DNA of 64,000 nucleotides from Bin75 sp965200435 (GTDB lineage: Bacteria > Nitrospirota > Nitrospiria > Nitrospirales > UBA8639): assembly GCA_965200435.1 (NCBI GenBank), contig OZ241337.1, forward strand, positions 2,418,001-2,482,000. The letters run 5' to 3'. The translations under genes and the position numbers were made by a program. This document shows positions 37,054 through 46,237 of this stretch, piece after piece; position 1 is the first letter of the stretch; the number at the start of each line of letters is the position of its first letter. The notes below the pieces were generated by a model that had not been told where the DNA came from, did not search any database, and saw only the letters and a program-made list of their open reading frames with translations.

Positions 37054-37891
37054 GACACTGCTGGCGACGGTCCCGGCGTTCGGCATAACGGAGACGAAGA
37101 TCGACGGGCTGGAGTCCGGGACCGCCTACCGGCTATACGTGCGCAGTGTAATCGACTGGCAGGGCACACGGCACTTCGCGTCCAACTGGGCGACGGCGAC
37201 GGCGACGACCCCGGCGGGGGCCGAGAGCCTGGCGCGGCAGCAATTACAGGGAGAATTAGCCAAACACGCGCGGGCCCTGCTGGAAGACGCCTCCACCGTC
37301 ATCGGGCAGCGGTTCACCGCGGTCAGCGCGGGCGGCGGGGATGCGCTGACGGCCCTGGCCTCCGTGTTCGGCGGCGCCGGGGGCAGTGCCTGTCCGCGCC
37401 AGGTGCCCCTGGGCGACTGCCTGCCACAGCCGGGTGTCGGGCAACCGGGCATCGGGCAAGCGGGCGAGCCGTGGGACCCGGAACGGGGCTATCAGCCCCC
37501 GATGACCACCGAGGGGCAAGGCCTGGGCACCCTGCTGCAGCGGCTGCAGACCCAGAACTTCAGCCTGTCGCTGAACCGCACGCTCTTAGGCGAAACCGAC
37601 GACGCCCCGCAGCCCGTGCAACTGGCGCTCTGGGGCAGCGGGGGCACCGCGTTCCAAGGGAGCCAGGGCCAGCGCTTTGTCGGCCTGGACGCGCGACTGG
37701 GGACGCAATGGCTGACGGGGGTGGCGGTGGCCCAAGGCGGGACCGCCTTCCAGCCGGTGGGGGGCGCCACGGGGGGCGAGCTGGGCAGCGCCCTGACGAC
37801 CGTGTATCCCTACCTGCGGGGGCAACGCAGCGACACGCTGGCCGTGTGGAGCCTGGCAGGGTGGGGCTGGGGGGACCTGCCCAGTCGGTGA
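36875..37891 (+). CDS. Giant FN3-repeat surface protein, fragment 4 (last FN3 and first half of barrel)
   Basis: It begins inside the last FN3-like domain (NLQAAYEIGYSTNTD, YRLYVRSVI). A helical linker follows (LARQQLQGELAKHARALLEDA), then the start of an autotransporter-like barrel: FVGLDARLGTQWLTGVAVAQGG and VYPYLRGQRSDTLAVWSLAGWGWGDL. These motifs match the barrel at 16626-17867. The frame ends at TGA (37889-37891), but the same frame continues directly (QDPYRPDQTVTLDGALGLN) into the next ORF, so this is an in-frame stop, for instance Trp TGG changed to TGA. Confidence 0.75.
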   Translation: MVYGASPASSPTDAAVPQTDPVSPTALLLQWSISPIGGKKNLQAAYEIGYSTNTDAEAPETLLATVPAFGITETKIDGLESGTAYRLYVRSVIDWQGTRHFASNWATATATTPAGAESLARQQLQGELAKHARALLEDASTVIGQRFTAVSAGGGDALTALASVFGGAGGSACPRQVPLGDCLPQPGVGQPGIGQAGEPWDPERGYQPPMTTEGQGLGTLLQRLQTQNFSLSLNRTLLGETDDAPQPVQLALWGSGGTAFQGSQGQRFVGLDARLGTQWLTGVAVAQGGTAFQPVGGATGGELGSALTTVYPYLRGQRSDTLAVWSLAGWGWGDLPSR

Positions 37892-37918
37892 CAGGATCCG
37901 TACCGGCCGGACCAGACT

Positions 37919-38608
37919 GTGACCCTGGATGGGGCCTTGGGGCTGAACCTGGGGCTGGCGGGGGTGGAGCAGACGGTGTATGCGGGTGACGGGCTGAGCG
38001 TGGCGGTGGTAGGCGACTACGGGTGGTCACAGTTGGCGGTCAGCGGCCTCGCCGGGGGGACCCTGGGCGCGGTGGTCCACCGGAGTCGATTGGGCGTCAC
38101 GAGTGACTATGCGTCTAGTGACGGGGCACTCCGGGGGACGCTCCGGCTGAGCGGGCGCCTGGATGGCGGCGCGGGCGAGCGGGCCCAGGGGGCGGAAATG
38201 ACCGGGAGCCTGCACTACGGGCTGGGCCGGTGGACCGGTGGGGTCACGGGGCACTGGTACGGGGCGACGCAGGCGCTGGCGGGGGTGGCGGCGCAAGGGC
38301 TGCAGCTCGTCCTCGAGCGGCGGGCGGCGGCGGACGGCACGGGCTGGACAGGGCGGTTGGCGCCGGGCTGGGGGACGGCTGCGGGGCTGGGCGCGGGACC
38401 TGGGGCAGGGACGCCGTTGCTGACGACGGTCGGCGGAATGGGGAGTGTCGCGGGCGCCCCGGCGCTGCGGGTCGACGGGCAAGTGGCCTGGGGGCTGCGG
38501 CTGGGTGACGAGCAGGGTCTGCTGGTGCGACCGTTTGCGAACGTGGGCATGGCCGCGGCGGGGCAGCAGGTAGAGCGGGGGTGCAACTGGAGGGGCCGGT
38601 ACAACTGA
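37919..38608 (+). CDS. Giant FN3-repeat surface protein, fragment 5 (second half of barrel)
   Basis: Barrel strands continue in the same frame as fragment 4 (LSVAVVGDYGWSQLAVSG, GSLHYGLGRWTGGVTGHWYG, LLVRPFANVGMAAAG). A further shift near 38565-38580 diverts the frame. In the other frame the protein finishes AGVQLEGPVQLNLTVEHLRR and VLLQVDTTF, stop at 38686-38688. The C-terminal Phe preceded by alternating hydrophobics is a classic outer-membrane barrel signature recognised by the BAM complex. So the intact gene would end at 38688. Confidence 0.72.
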   Translation: MTLDGALGLNLGLAGVEQTVYAGDGLSVAVVGDYGWSQLAVSGLAGGTLGAVVHRSRLGVTSDYASSDGALRGTLRLSGRLDGGAGERAQGAEMTGSLHYGLGRWTGGVTGHWYGATQALAGVAAQGLQLVLERRAAADGTGWTGRLAPGWGTAAGLGAGPGAGTPLLTTVGGMGSVAGAPALRVDGQVAWGLRLGDEQGLLVRPFANVGMAAAGQQVERGCNWRGRYN

Positions 38609-38843
38609 ACCTGACGGTGGAGCACCTGCGCCGCCCGACGGCCCCGGCGACCGCGGGGGTGCTGCTGCAAGTGGACACGACGTTCTAAGCGGGGGGCCTG
38701 TTGTCGCGAATGGGGCCGGCCTGTCGGTACGCAGTGTCGGGGTACGCCTGCGGTTACTCCGACCGACAACACAGCCTAGCCCCGTCCCCCTGATAATGGG
38801 GATTGAGGGGGTTGGGGCGCTCAGGTAAGTCGGGTAGGTCGGA

Positions 38844-41210
38844 TTAGCGAGGCGTCCCCCGGTGTTGAGCTGATTCCCTGTGGAAGAGCCAGGCGAGGGC
38901 AGGGACCAGCAGGACCGCGCCGGCCATATTGGCGAGAAACATGAACGCCAAGAGCAAACCCATATCGGCCTGATACTGGAGGTCGGAAAAGATCCAGGTA
39001 CTTACGCCCAAGGCCAGGGTCAGCCCGATGAACATGATCGCGTTGCCGGTAGTCTCCAGCGTTTGCCGGAATGCGCCGGCGAGGCTGGTGCCGGCATCGA
39101 ACCGGCGCTTGACGTCGCTGAAGAGATAGATTCCGTAATCGACCCCGATGCCCACGCCGAGCGCAGCCACGGGCATGGTCGAAATCTTGAGCCCTATGTC
39201 CAAAAGCGCCATGAGTGCAAAGGTGAGGGTGGAGACCAGCGCCAATGGCAACACCACGCAGAGCGTGCCACGGATCGAACGGAAGGCCAGGAGACAGAGC
39301 ACGCTGACGGCGCAATAGATCCAGAGTAGCATCTCGAACTCGGCGTTCCGCACGAGGTCGTTGGTCGCCGCCATGACGCCAAGGTTGCCGGCGGCAAGTC
39401 GAAAGCGAATGGTCTCGTCGTTGTACCGGTCGGCATACGCCGTGGCCACGGCCACTACCCGGTCGATGGTCTCGGCGCGATGATCGGCGGTAAAGATCAG
39501 GATGGGCATCACGGAGCAGTCGGCATTCAGGAGCCCGGAACCTGTCTCGATCTGGCCTGTTGTTTGCACCAGGGTTGTCGTGTTGCGTGGCAGGATTCGC
39601 CATTTTGGGTGGCCTTCGTTGAATCCGGCGTTGATCCGGCGGGCAACTTCGGGCAAGGACAACGTGGACCGTACTCCGGGAAGCTGGGCTATCCGGGTGG
39701 CGAAATCATCAATCCGGTCCAGTAACGCGAAATCGATACAGGCGTCCGGTTGGGTCTCCGCGATCACCGTGAAGACGTCGACCCCAACGGCGAAGAGCCG
39801 GGTGATTGCGGCACTGTCCCGATTGTAGCGGGATTCCGGTCGCAACTCAGGTACTCCTTGATGGACGTCGCCGATTGCATGGTCCCGTGCGTAGTAGAGA
39901 CCTGCCCCGAGCACGCCCAGCGCCAATAACAGCGTTACTCCGGACATCGGCCACGACGCCGGACGCGACAGACGGTCCCAGAGGGGAGCCCTGGTTTGAG
40001 CCGAGATCCGCAGACGTTCACCGTATGCGGACCCGTGCCTGATGTAGGACATCAGGACCGGCAGGAGCAGGAGGTTGGTGAACAGGATCGTGCCCACGCC
40101 GATACTCATGGTCAGCGCAAGGTCGCGAATGAGCGGAACGTCGATGATCAGCATTGTCAGGAAACCGGCGCCATCACTCGCCAGAGCCACCGTTCCCGGG
40201 ATAGCGAGTCGCCGGGAAGCGGCGCGGGCGGCTTCGAGCCGGGTTGCTCCTGTACAGATTGCGGCTCCGGTGGCGCCTGCGACCTGCACTCCGTGTGAAA
40301 GACCGATGGCCAGAACCAGGAACGGGACCAGGATTGACATCGGATCAATGGCAAAGCCGAATAGCGACAGGAGCCCCAGAGTCCAGACCACCGCCATGAG
40401 CGAACACAGAAACAGCAGGCCCGTGTACTGTCCCGACTGCGTAAAGAGATAGACCGGAATCGAGGACAACACCAGGGCAATGAGGAAGAACGCCAGCACG
40501 TTTCCCTCGCCGTCAGCGAGATCGCCGGCCAGCTTGGCGAATCCGATGATGTGAATCTCCGTGTCCGGGCTCGTATGCGGTGCGCGCACTCGTTCTTCCA
40601 GGAGATGCGCGACTTCCATATAGTCGAGCCGCTCCCCGGTATGGGGATCGACTTCGACCAGTTCCGCGGTCACCATCGCGGCCGACAGGTCGTTGGCCAC
40701 GAGCCGGCCGACGAGCCCGGCCTTGAGCACGTTGGCCCGAACCCGTTTCAGATCCTCGTCGCTGCCCCGGTAGTTGTGCGGGACAATGGTGCCGCCGGTG
40801 AACCCACCCCGCACCACCTCGATAAAACGAACGTTGGGCGTGAACAGTGAACGAACGGAGGCTTTGTTGACGCCGGGCAGGAAAAACACCGCATCCGTCA
40901 CTTCCCGGAGCCTCGACAGAAACGGCGCGGAGAAAATGTCGCCGGTCCGGGCGCGAACCGCGATCAACAGACGATTGGCTCCGCCAAATTCGTCCTGGTA
41001 CTTACTAAACACGTTCATAAAGGGGTGGCTGCCGGGCAGGTGTTTGTCAAAACCGGCATTGATCTCAAGCCGGGTAGCGGATACGGAAAGCGCGAGACTT
41101 GCCAGGGCAAAGACCGCGATGATCAGGGGCCGGTGGCGGAACACCAGATCCTCGATCCGGTGCGTCAGGTCCCCTGTCTTCATCTGCTCCCCCCAGCCGT
41201 TACTTCGCAT
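38844..41210 (-). CDS. MMPL/RND-family transporter
   Basis: A 788-residue protein with the duplicated RND layout. Each half has one membrane segment, a large periplasmic loop, then a cluster of five segments (for example VLAFFLIALVLSSIPVYLF and FRSIRGTLCVVLPLALVS). The motifs LVLAIGLSHGVQV and AALGVGIGVDYGIYLFSD match MMPL-type hydrophobic-molecule exporters rather than drug-efflux RNDs. The start overlaps the end of the YCF48-like gene by 11 bases, implying translational coupling; a second ATG nine codons in (MKTGDLTHR), preceded by GGGGAG, is also plausible. It is the last gene of the DUF1302-DUF1329-YCF48-MMPL set. Cargo is unknown, probably a lipid or other hydrophobic compound (inference). 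Confidence 0.88.
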   Translation of the reverse strand: MRSNGWGEQMKTGDLTHRIEDLVFRHRPLIIAVFALASLALSVSATRLEINAGFDKHLPGSHPFMNVFSKYQDEFGGANRLLIAVRARTGDIFSAPFLSRLREVTDAVFFLPGVNKASVRSLFTPNVRFIEVVRGGFTGGTIVPHNYRGSDEDLKRVRANVLKAGLVGRLVANDLSAAMVTAELVEVDPHTGERLDYMEVAHLLEERVRAPHTSPDTEIHIIGFAKLAGDLADGEGNVLAFFLIALVLSSIPVYLFTQSGQYTGLLFLCSLMAVVWTLGLLSLFGFAIDPMSILVPFLVLAIGLSHGVQVAGATGAAICTGATRLEAARAASRRLAIPGTVALASDGAGFLTMLIIDVPLIRDLALTMSIGVGTILFTNLLLLPVLMSYIRHGSAYGERLRISAQTRAPLWDRLSRPASWPMSGVTLLLALGVLGAGLYYARDHAIGDVHQGVPELRPESRYNRDSAAITRLFAVGVDVFTVIAETQPDACIDFALLDRIDDFATRIAQLPGVRSTLSLPEVARRINAGFNEGHPKWRILPRNTTTLVQTTGQIETGSGLLNADCSVMPILIFTADHRAETIDRVVAVATAYADRYNDETIRFRLAAGNLGVMAATNDLVRNAEFEMLLWIYCAVSVLCLLAFRSIRGTLCVVLPLALVSTLTFALMALLDIGLKISTMPVAALGVGIGVDYGIYLFSDVKRRFDAGTSLAGAFRQTLETTGNAIMFIGLTLALGVSTWIFSDLQYQADMGLLLAFMFLANMAGAVLLVPALAWLFHRESAQHRGTPR

Positions 41211-42189
41211 CAGCCGGGACTGGCAGGGTCAGGTGAGCGATCCCGCCTTCGCCCGATAACAGGAGTGACGCGGGACCCGTTGCGAGAACGGTGGTGATCG
41301 CTTTTCGGTTGGCACGGTCGATGCGCTCGAAGCCCGTTGGTAATTCAAGCAGGACCGTCCCTTCGGCCCCGGCGATGACCGCTCGCCCATTGGGCAGGAA
41401 GACGCCGTCATACAGGGCGGAGAAAACACCACTTGCAAGATGGCGCCATGTTTCGCTGTTGTCGTTGCTTTCGAGGATTCTGCCTTCGAGCCCGTAGAGC
41501 AGGAGCCGCCCGTCATCCCGGGCCCGAAGCCCGAAAAACGTGCCGTCCCAGCCAGCCTCCAGCCTGGCCCAGCTTTCGCCGCGGTCCCGGGACCGGAGCA
41601 CCGTCCCGAATTCGCCCGCGATAAAGAGTGTGCCATCAGGGGCCTCGCGAATGGCGTAGAAATGTGCTTCGTTCGGGTCGATCTGCCTGGGTGACCAATC
41701 GCGACCGTGATTTTTTGTGACCATCGCCATGCCGTAGGCACCGACTGCCAGGCCTCTACCGTCCCCGGCGATCCAGACGTCGAGCAGCGGCATGTCCAAG
41801 TCCGGGTTTGTATGAACGATGGTCCAGGCGGCCTTTGGGCCGGGACTCACCAGGATCAGGGCGTCGTGCCCGACGGCGATGAGGCCACCGCTCCGGGTTC
41901 TGGTGACGGCGGTCAGCATGCGCCGGGAAGGTACCGGAGCTTGTTGCCAATTGCCGGCCGTGCCGTGAACGATCAGGCCGCGTTCACCGATTGCCACGAT
42001 TCCGTTCGGAATCGCGATGGCGGAGGTGAGCAGACCGCACTCCGGACACGCCATTACGACCGCTGCCTCGTCAAGCAGATCAGCGCGGAGGAGGGATGGG
42101 CTCATCGAACCCGAAACCAGGAACACGGCCAGTGCCAAATACAGAGCCGGAGGTCGGTTCACCAGCATTTTCTGGGCAAAGCCTGACAA
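41200..42189 (-). CDS. YCF48/BNR-like beta-propeller protein, exported
   Basis: A 329-residue protein with an N-terminal export signal (ALYLALAVFLVSGSMSPSLLRA). Its repeated blades contain Asp-box/BNR-like motifs: HGRDWSPRQI, DRGESWARLEAGW, NDNSETWRHLASG, alternating with AVGHDALI and IAGEFGTVL. This matches the YCF48/HCF136-related propeller family, whose members help assemble membrane complexes in plastids; bacterial members next to MMPL genes are probably periplasmic accessory factors (inference). Its 3' end overlaps the transporter start. The 35-base region between its start and MITE copy 3 is short, so the promoter is likely upstream of the DUF1329 gene or within the MITE. Confidence 0.82.
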   Translation of the reverse strand: MSGFAQKMLVNRPPALYLALAVFLVSGSMSPSLLRADLLDEAAVVMACPECGLLTSAIAIPNGIVAIGERGLIVHGTAGNWQQAPVPSRRMLTAVTRTRSGGLIAVGHDALILVSPGPKAAWTIVHTNPDLDMPLLDVWIAGDGRGLAVGAYGMAMVTKNHGRDWSPRQIDPNEAHFYAIREAPDGTLFIAGEFGTVLRSRDRGESWARLEAGWDGTFFGLRARDDGRLLLYGLEGRILESNDNSETWRHLASGVFSALYDGVFLPNGRAVIAGAEGTVLLELPTGFERIDRANRKAITTVLATGPASLLLSGEGGIAHLTLPVPADAK

Positions 42190-42224
42190 GGTCTTCTATC
42201 TCCCGTGGCACCCTGCCTCTTTAG

Positions 42225-42366
42225 GGAATCTCTGATTGAGTGCACTATCGGGCGCATGGCTGCGTGGTGTCCTCGCTCAACCCTCACCTCTCTCTCTGAT
42301 ACGCTTCGGGTTACGCTCCGGGACGCCTGGCCCTGCATCCCGCTATCACACTCAATCAGAGGTTCC
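42225..42366 (-). mobile_element. 142-bp MITE-like element, copy 3
   Basis: Reverse orientation. Ends are GGAATCTCTGATTGAG (one change in the outermost TIR) and TCAATCAGAGGTTCC. Flanks TTAG (42221-42224) and CTAG (42367-42370) give a 4-bp duplication with one mismatch. The right flank contains the stop codon of the DUF1329 gene, so the element sits exactly at that gene's 3' end, between it and the YCF48-like gene. Confidence 0.85.
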
Positions 42367-43569
42367 CTAGCGGCGTCCAAGTTTGCGCAAGGCCTGCGGG
42401 GTGAATCTTGAGTGACTCATCGGCAGATTGAATTCTATGATTGCATTCTCAGTGGCAAGTCCGTTGACGATGTAGCGGCCGTTCTGCACATCGTATGCCG
42501 CTATCGTTGCAGTCCAGACCAACGGCACGTGGTAAAAGTTGAGGATGTGCCCTTCGTTCATCCGCCAGATCCGGCCGCGTCCGTCATAGTGGTCCACGAT
42601 GGCGGCCTGCCAGCTATCCTCGTCGAGGGAAAAAGTGCGTCGGGCGTAGATGTGCCGCGTTCCTTTTTTCAACGTTGCGTCAACGACCCAGACCCGGTGT
42701 AGTTCGTAGCGTACCAGGTCCGGATTCATGTGTCCGGCCATCAGGACGTCTTTCATGGGATGGCTGGTGCTATGCAACGCGTAGTTGTTGTAGGGAATAT
42801 AGAGTGGCCGTTTGCCTGCCAGCGTCCAGTTGTACCGGTCCGGTGCGCCGTTGAACATGTCGTGCTGGTCGTTGGTGCGTTGACCATCCGACGCGGTATC
42901 GGGGTTGTCATAGGCGATATTGGGCGCCCGGCGTACCCGTCGCAGTCCGGGATTGTAGACCCAGGCCTTGCGCGGCTCAGCCGCTTGGTTGAGCGTTTCG
43001 TGGACCAGCAGCACCTGCCCGGCGAGCCTTGGCGGGGGCATGACCTCCTGAAGAAAATACGCGAGCACGTTGTCCACGGTTTCGGTTGTGGTGCCGGGCT
43101 GGTGATAGGCCCACAGGAGGTCTTCCTTGAGGATCACCATGACATAGTCGCCATCGGCCGTCGGCACGGCCTGGCCGGTCAGGAGGCGCGTGGTTTCGCC
43201 GCGGTAGCGTAGCAGGTGGTTCCAGATCGCTTCGAGTCCGTTGTTCGGGATCGGGAAGGGGATGCCTTCGCCGGCGTTCATCACCCCGTTGCCATTCGCG
43301 GCCAGGGTTGCCGTCGTCGCGCTGGCGATCGTGCGGTCGTAGATTCGTTGCGGCAGGGATGCGCTGCGTCGGCTGGGATAGACCCGCATCCGGAAGGTCT
43401 GCGGATAGCGTTCGAAGAGAGCGATTTGACCAGGGGAAAGATTCTCCTCGTAGTTCCGGAAATTGTCGCCGGTGATGGTGAACAACGGCTTGTCCTCCGC
43501 GAACGGGTCGGGGAGGCGTGCGCCGGGTTGGTACGCAGGTGGGGGGGGGTAGTCATTCCGCCCTTCCAC
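42367..43569 (-). CDS. DUF1329 family outer-membrane-associated protein (main part, frameshifted)
   Basis: This frame carries nearly all of a DUF1329 protein: PDPFAEDKPLFTITGDNF, YPSRRSASLPQRIYD, WVYNPGLRRVRRAPNIAYD, AGHMNPDLVRYELHRVWVV and RHIYARRTFSLDEDSW. DUF1329 proteins have a LolA/LolB-like lipoprotein-sorting fold and usually neighbour DUF1302. The N-terminus is out of frame: a G9 run at 43541-43549 needs one more base to link GGMTTPP to PAYQPGARL, and another shift lies near 43595-43605. The signal peptide is encoded at 43728. The stop codon TAG lies inside the target duplication of MITE copy 3. Either the gene is decayed or the consensus has errors. Confidence 0.85.
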   Translation of the reverse strand: MEGRNDYPPPPAYQPGARLPDPFAEDKPLFTITGDNFRNYEENLSPGQIALFERYPQTFRMRVYPSRRSASLPQRIYDRTIASATTATLAANGNGVMNAGEGIPFPIPNNGLEAIWNHLLRYRGETTRLLTGQAVPTADGDYVMVILKEDLLWAYHQPGTTTETVDNVLAYFLQEVMPPPRLAGQVLLVHETLNQAAEPRKAWVYNPGLRRVRRAPNIAYDNPDTASDGQRTNDQHDMFNGAPDRYNWTLAGKRPLYIPYNNYALHSTSHPMKDVLMAGHMNPDLVRYELHRVWVVDATLKKGTRHIYARRTFSLDEDSWQAAIVDHYDGRGRIWRMNEGHILNFYHVPLVWTATIAAYDVQNGRYIVNGLATENAIIEFNLPMSHSRFTPQALRKLGRR

Positions 43570-43728
43570 GCCGGGATGGAGCCGGATTCGTTGCCGGCAC
43601 CATGGCGCCCAGCGGAGTCAGATCTGTGCCCAGTCTGGCCGCCTCGGCGGTTGTGACCTTCGCCTCCGCCGGTGTGCCCGGAATGAGTGCCATCAGCACC
43701 GTCATCCAAGTGATCCATCGTGTCTTCA
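43553..43728 (-). CDS. DUF1329 protein, N-terminal fragment with signal peptide
   Basis: ATG at 43728 encodes MKTRWITWMTVLMALIPG, a signal peptide cleaved near AEA, then AKVTTAEAARLGTDLTPLGA, which is the standard start of mature DUF1329 proteins. After that the frame diverges. The expected AGNESGSIPAWKGGMTTPP is readable in a second frame (about 43597-43545), and the main body in the first. So two single-base shifts within about 60 bases separate the signal peptide from the body. An alternative upstream ATG at 43753 adds eight residues. Confidence 0.7.
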
Positions 43729-43893
43729 TGAATGTTTTTCCAAAAGTCGTCATGAGAAACGGCAGGGTTCAGACGGCTTGCATCGCCTCTGCTCAAATCT
43801 CTTCATTCTCCCGACAGTTGTCATCGGGGATCCAGGGTCTTTGCCTTTGTCGCAGCCGCATCTTCTACAATGCCTGCCGGCCTCTCCGTCCCC

Positions 43894-43970
43894 GTAGGTC
43901 GGGTTCGCCGCACGGCGTAACCCGACATCCCCAGCCCTTTGTCGGATGACGCGACGCTCATCCGACCTAC
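43894..43970. repeat. Palindromic repeat, type 2 (paired hairpins), in the gap 43729-44147
   Basis: GTAGGTCGG at 43894 is mirrored by CCGACCTAC ending 43970. Inside are two smaller hairpins: GTCGGGTT/AACCCGAC and GTCGGATGA/TCATCCGAC. A REP-like ATGAGAT hairpin (about 44022-44038) and a TCCCCGATGAAAGATGCCGGGGA stem follow. No gene is evident in the 419-base gap. Confidence 0.6.
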
Positions 43971-44147
43971 AGGTTCCAGATCCCCGATGAAAGATGCCGG
44001 GGATGACCGCAGGAGAAAAGAAGCGCCATGAGATGGCACAGCGATCCCAGAAGGCGAGGCGCGGGACCTTTCATTCTATCAACGAATGACTGAAGCATTG
44101 ACAATGCTTTCCATGCTCTTGTTTGTGACCCATATTTCCCGTCCGGC

Positions 44148-46076
44148 TCAGAATGCATAGTTTACCGTACTGGACACGAAGTCGGGATCATTCAGGAGAT
44201 TGAATGCTCCGCCGTCGAACGAGTTGGTATAGGACAGAATGGCCTGCCACGAAAGCAGGTAACTTGCTTGGATCGACAGCGTGATAGTTTTACGGCCCTC
44301 GACGAAATTGCCGATTGGTGATGGCGTGGTGCCGCTCACGTCGTGCGCGAAGGCGATCTGCGGAGACAGGCCTATGGAGCCGATGGCGTTGTTGCGGGTC
44401 GTCCGTGCGATGATTCGATACCCCCAGGAGAACGGGTCGGCGAAGCCGTCTGTCTGCGTTACGGGTTGAATGCCGAACTGCGTATAGATCGGGTTGCCGC
44501 TCGTCCACGTGGCCGGTCCGTCGTAGCGAAGGACCGATTGGTCCTCCATGTCCCGGACATAGGTGAAACCGGTCTCGACCAAGAATAAGGATTGATCGGT
44601 ACCGAACATTGGCCCCAACACCTTTGAAATGGCCATCTGCGCCTGTAGCACGTCCTTGCGGCGAAAGCCGGAAACCTCGTCTCTCGCTTCCACGGGGCCG
44701 GTTTGGCTCTGGCTGAATAACGTTCCCGCTCCTTGTAACTGCGCCAGAGTTTTCGCCTGCGCGCAAAAAGTCGGATGTCGGGTGCAAGCCGTTGGATCGT
44801 CCAGCAGGGGCAACAGGCGTTGGGGCACTCGTACAAACCGGAGCGGCGACAGGGCGGAAAAGATCGCTTCGATGGTGTCAATCTGGAGAGGCTGGTTTCG
44901 GCGATAGGAAACTTCACCCTGGATGGCGAACCCGCTGGAGCCGATCTCGGTGTTGAAACTCGTGCCGATGATGTCGATGTCTTCGGGGAATTCCCGGAAA
45001 TACCGGACGGACCCGGCATAGCCTTTGGAGTCCGTCAGTGCTTGAAGATTGCCGGCATGGGCCGGTAGCAGCGGCAGGCGGCTATGGATGCGCGTATAAT
45101 AGAGACCCAATTCGGCGTCGTTCAGCGCAGGCGCGAAATAGCGTACGGCCAGGCCAAACTGCCCCTGGTGTCGCGCGTCCCAGTCTCTGACGCGCGGCAA
45201 CCGGGAGCAGAGACCGGGACATGCGGGGTCCGGCACGTCGTCGTTGTCGTTGCCCATGAACGGATCGCCGAATCCGAAATGGATGACATTCCCCCCTGGG
45301 CTTGCGGCGTCGGTGGTTGAGAAGAACGTGCCTGCCGGTTCCAGCCGGGTATGAAGCCATTGGAATTGATAGAAGCCTTCGAAGGACAGGTTGTCGGTCA
45401 GACCGACCTTGAGATTGACCGCCGGGATTGGATTCACCACGTCGCGCACCTCTGCACCGGCGATGCGGGCCTTGGAAACGTCGATGGGGTTGATGGAGTC
45501 GAGGCCGTTGCGGATGAAGACACTTTCACCCCAGTTGAGCACCTGGTTGCCGATTCGAATGGAAAGCGGGAACTGACCCACGTCGAAATCGCTGCTGACG
45601 TAGGCATCCAGTATTTGGATGGCGTGCCCGGCATACTGCAGAGCCTTACCCGACAAGGATGTGCGCCGGGTGTCGTTGGCGGCCACGGCGTGATCGTAAA
45701 AATAGAATGTGCGGCCGAAGAACCTCAGGTTGCCTGCGTCGAGCTGCAATTCATGCGAGACTTTGACGTTGGCAGAGACGAAATCGCCCTTATTGTAGTT
45801 GAGATTGCCGTCGTCTTCGTTGAAGGAGGGCGCATCGCCGCCGTTGGCGATGGCGACCATGGCCTGGTCCCGCCCTTGAGTCCGAATCGCCGTACCAATC
45901 GAGACGGTGGTGTCGAAATACCCCGTGATGCCACTCTCGTTGTCCGGCAGTTTTGCCGCGATGGAACGGGAGGGCGAGATGACGATCAGTATCAGGGATG
46001 CCACCGTCGTGCACGCCCAAGTCTGCCACCCGGACCGGGGACGACGAACATCTGCCCGTGACAGTCGTCTCCACAT
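44148..46076 (-). CDS. DUF1302 family outer-membrane barrel protein
   Basis: I take the start at 46076 (MWRRLSRADV), which is followed by a signal peptide (WACTTVASLILIVISPSRSIAA); the frame is open further upstream to 46337 without support. The mature protein is about 600 residues, rich in alternating-strand segments (FFGRTFYFYDHAV, IRIGNQVLNWGESVFIRNG, VNLKVGLTDNLSFEGFYQFQW) and ends STVNYAF with a C-terminal Phe, as in outer-membrane barrels. RIGNQVLNWGES is a hallmark of DUF1302. It is the first gene of the four-gene set with DUF1329, YCF48-like and MMPL. Probably the outer-membrane channel or receptor for the transported compound (inference). Confidence 0.88.
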   Translation of the reverse strand: MWRRLSRADVRRPRSGWQTWACTTVASLILIVISPSRSIAAKLPDNESGITGYFDTTVSIGTAIRTQGRDQAMVAIANGGDAPSFNEDDGNLNYNKGDFVSANVKVSHELQLDAGNLRFFGRTFYFYDHAVAANDTRRTSLSGKALQYAGHAIQILDAYVSSDFDVGQFPLSIRIGNQVLNWGESVFIRNGLDSINPIDVSKARIAGAEVRDVVNPIPAVNLKVGLTDNLSFEGFYQFQWLHTRLEPAGTFFSTTDAASPGGNVIHFGFGDPFMGNDNDDVPDPACPGLCSRLPRVRDWDARHQGQFGLAVRYFAPALNDAELGLYYTRIHSRLPLLPAHAGNLQALTDSKGYAGSVRYFREFPEDIDIIGTSFNTEIGSSGFAIQGEVSYRRNQPLQIDTIEAIFSALSPLRFVRVPQRLLPLLDDPTACTRHPTFCAQAKTLAQLQGAGTLFSQSQTGPVEARDEVSGFRRKDVLQAQMAISKVLGPMFGTDQSLFLVETGFTYVRDMEDQSVLRYDGPATWTSGNPIYTQFGIQPVTQTDGFADPFSWGYRIIARTTRNNAIGSIGLSPQIAFAHDVSGTTPSPIGNFVEGRKTITLSIQASYLLSWQAILSYTNSFDGGAFNLLNDPDFVSSTVNYAF

Positions 46077-46237
46077 GGTTTTCTTATCGTTCTGCGTGAA
46101 AGGGCCAGTGAAGGGGCGAATCAAACTACAACGAGATTGAACAGTCAAGAGCGTTGTCCCGTGCTTGCTGATCTCGAGCTGTTGGGATAAGGTAAGAGAC
46201 GTCTTCAGGCTGGAGTGCGCTTGAAATTGACGTCGAA

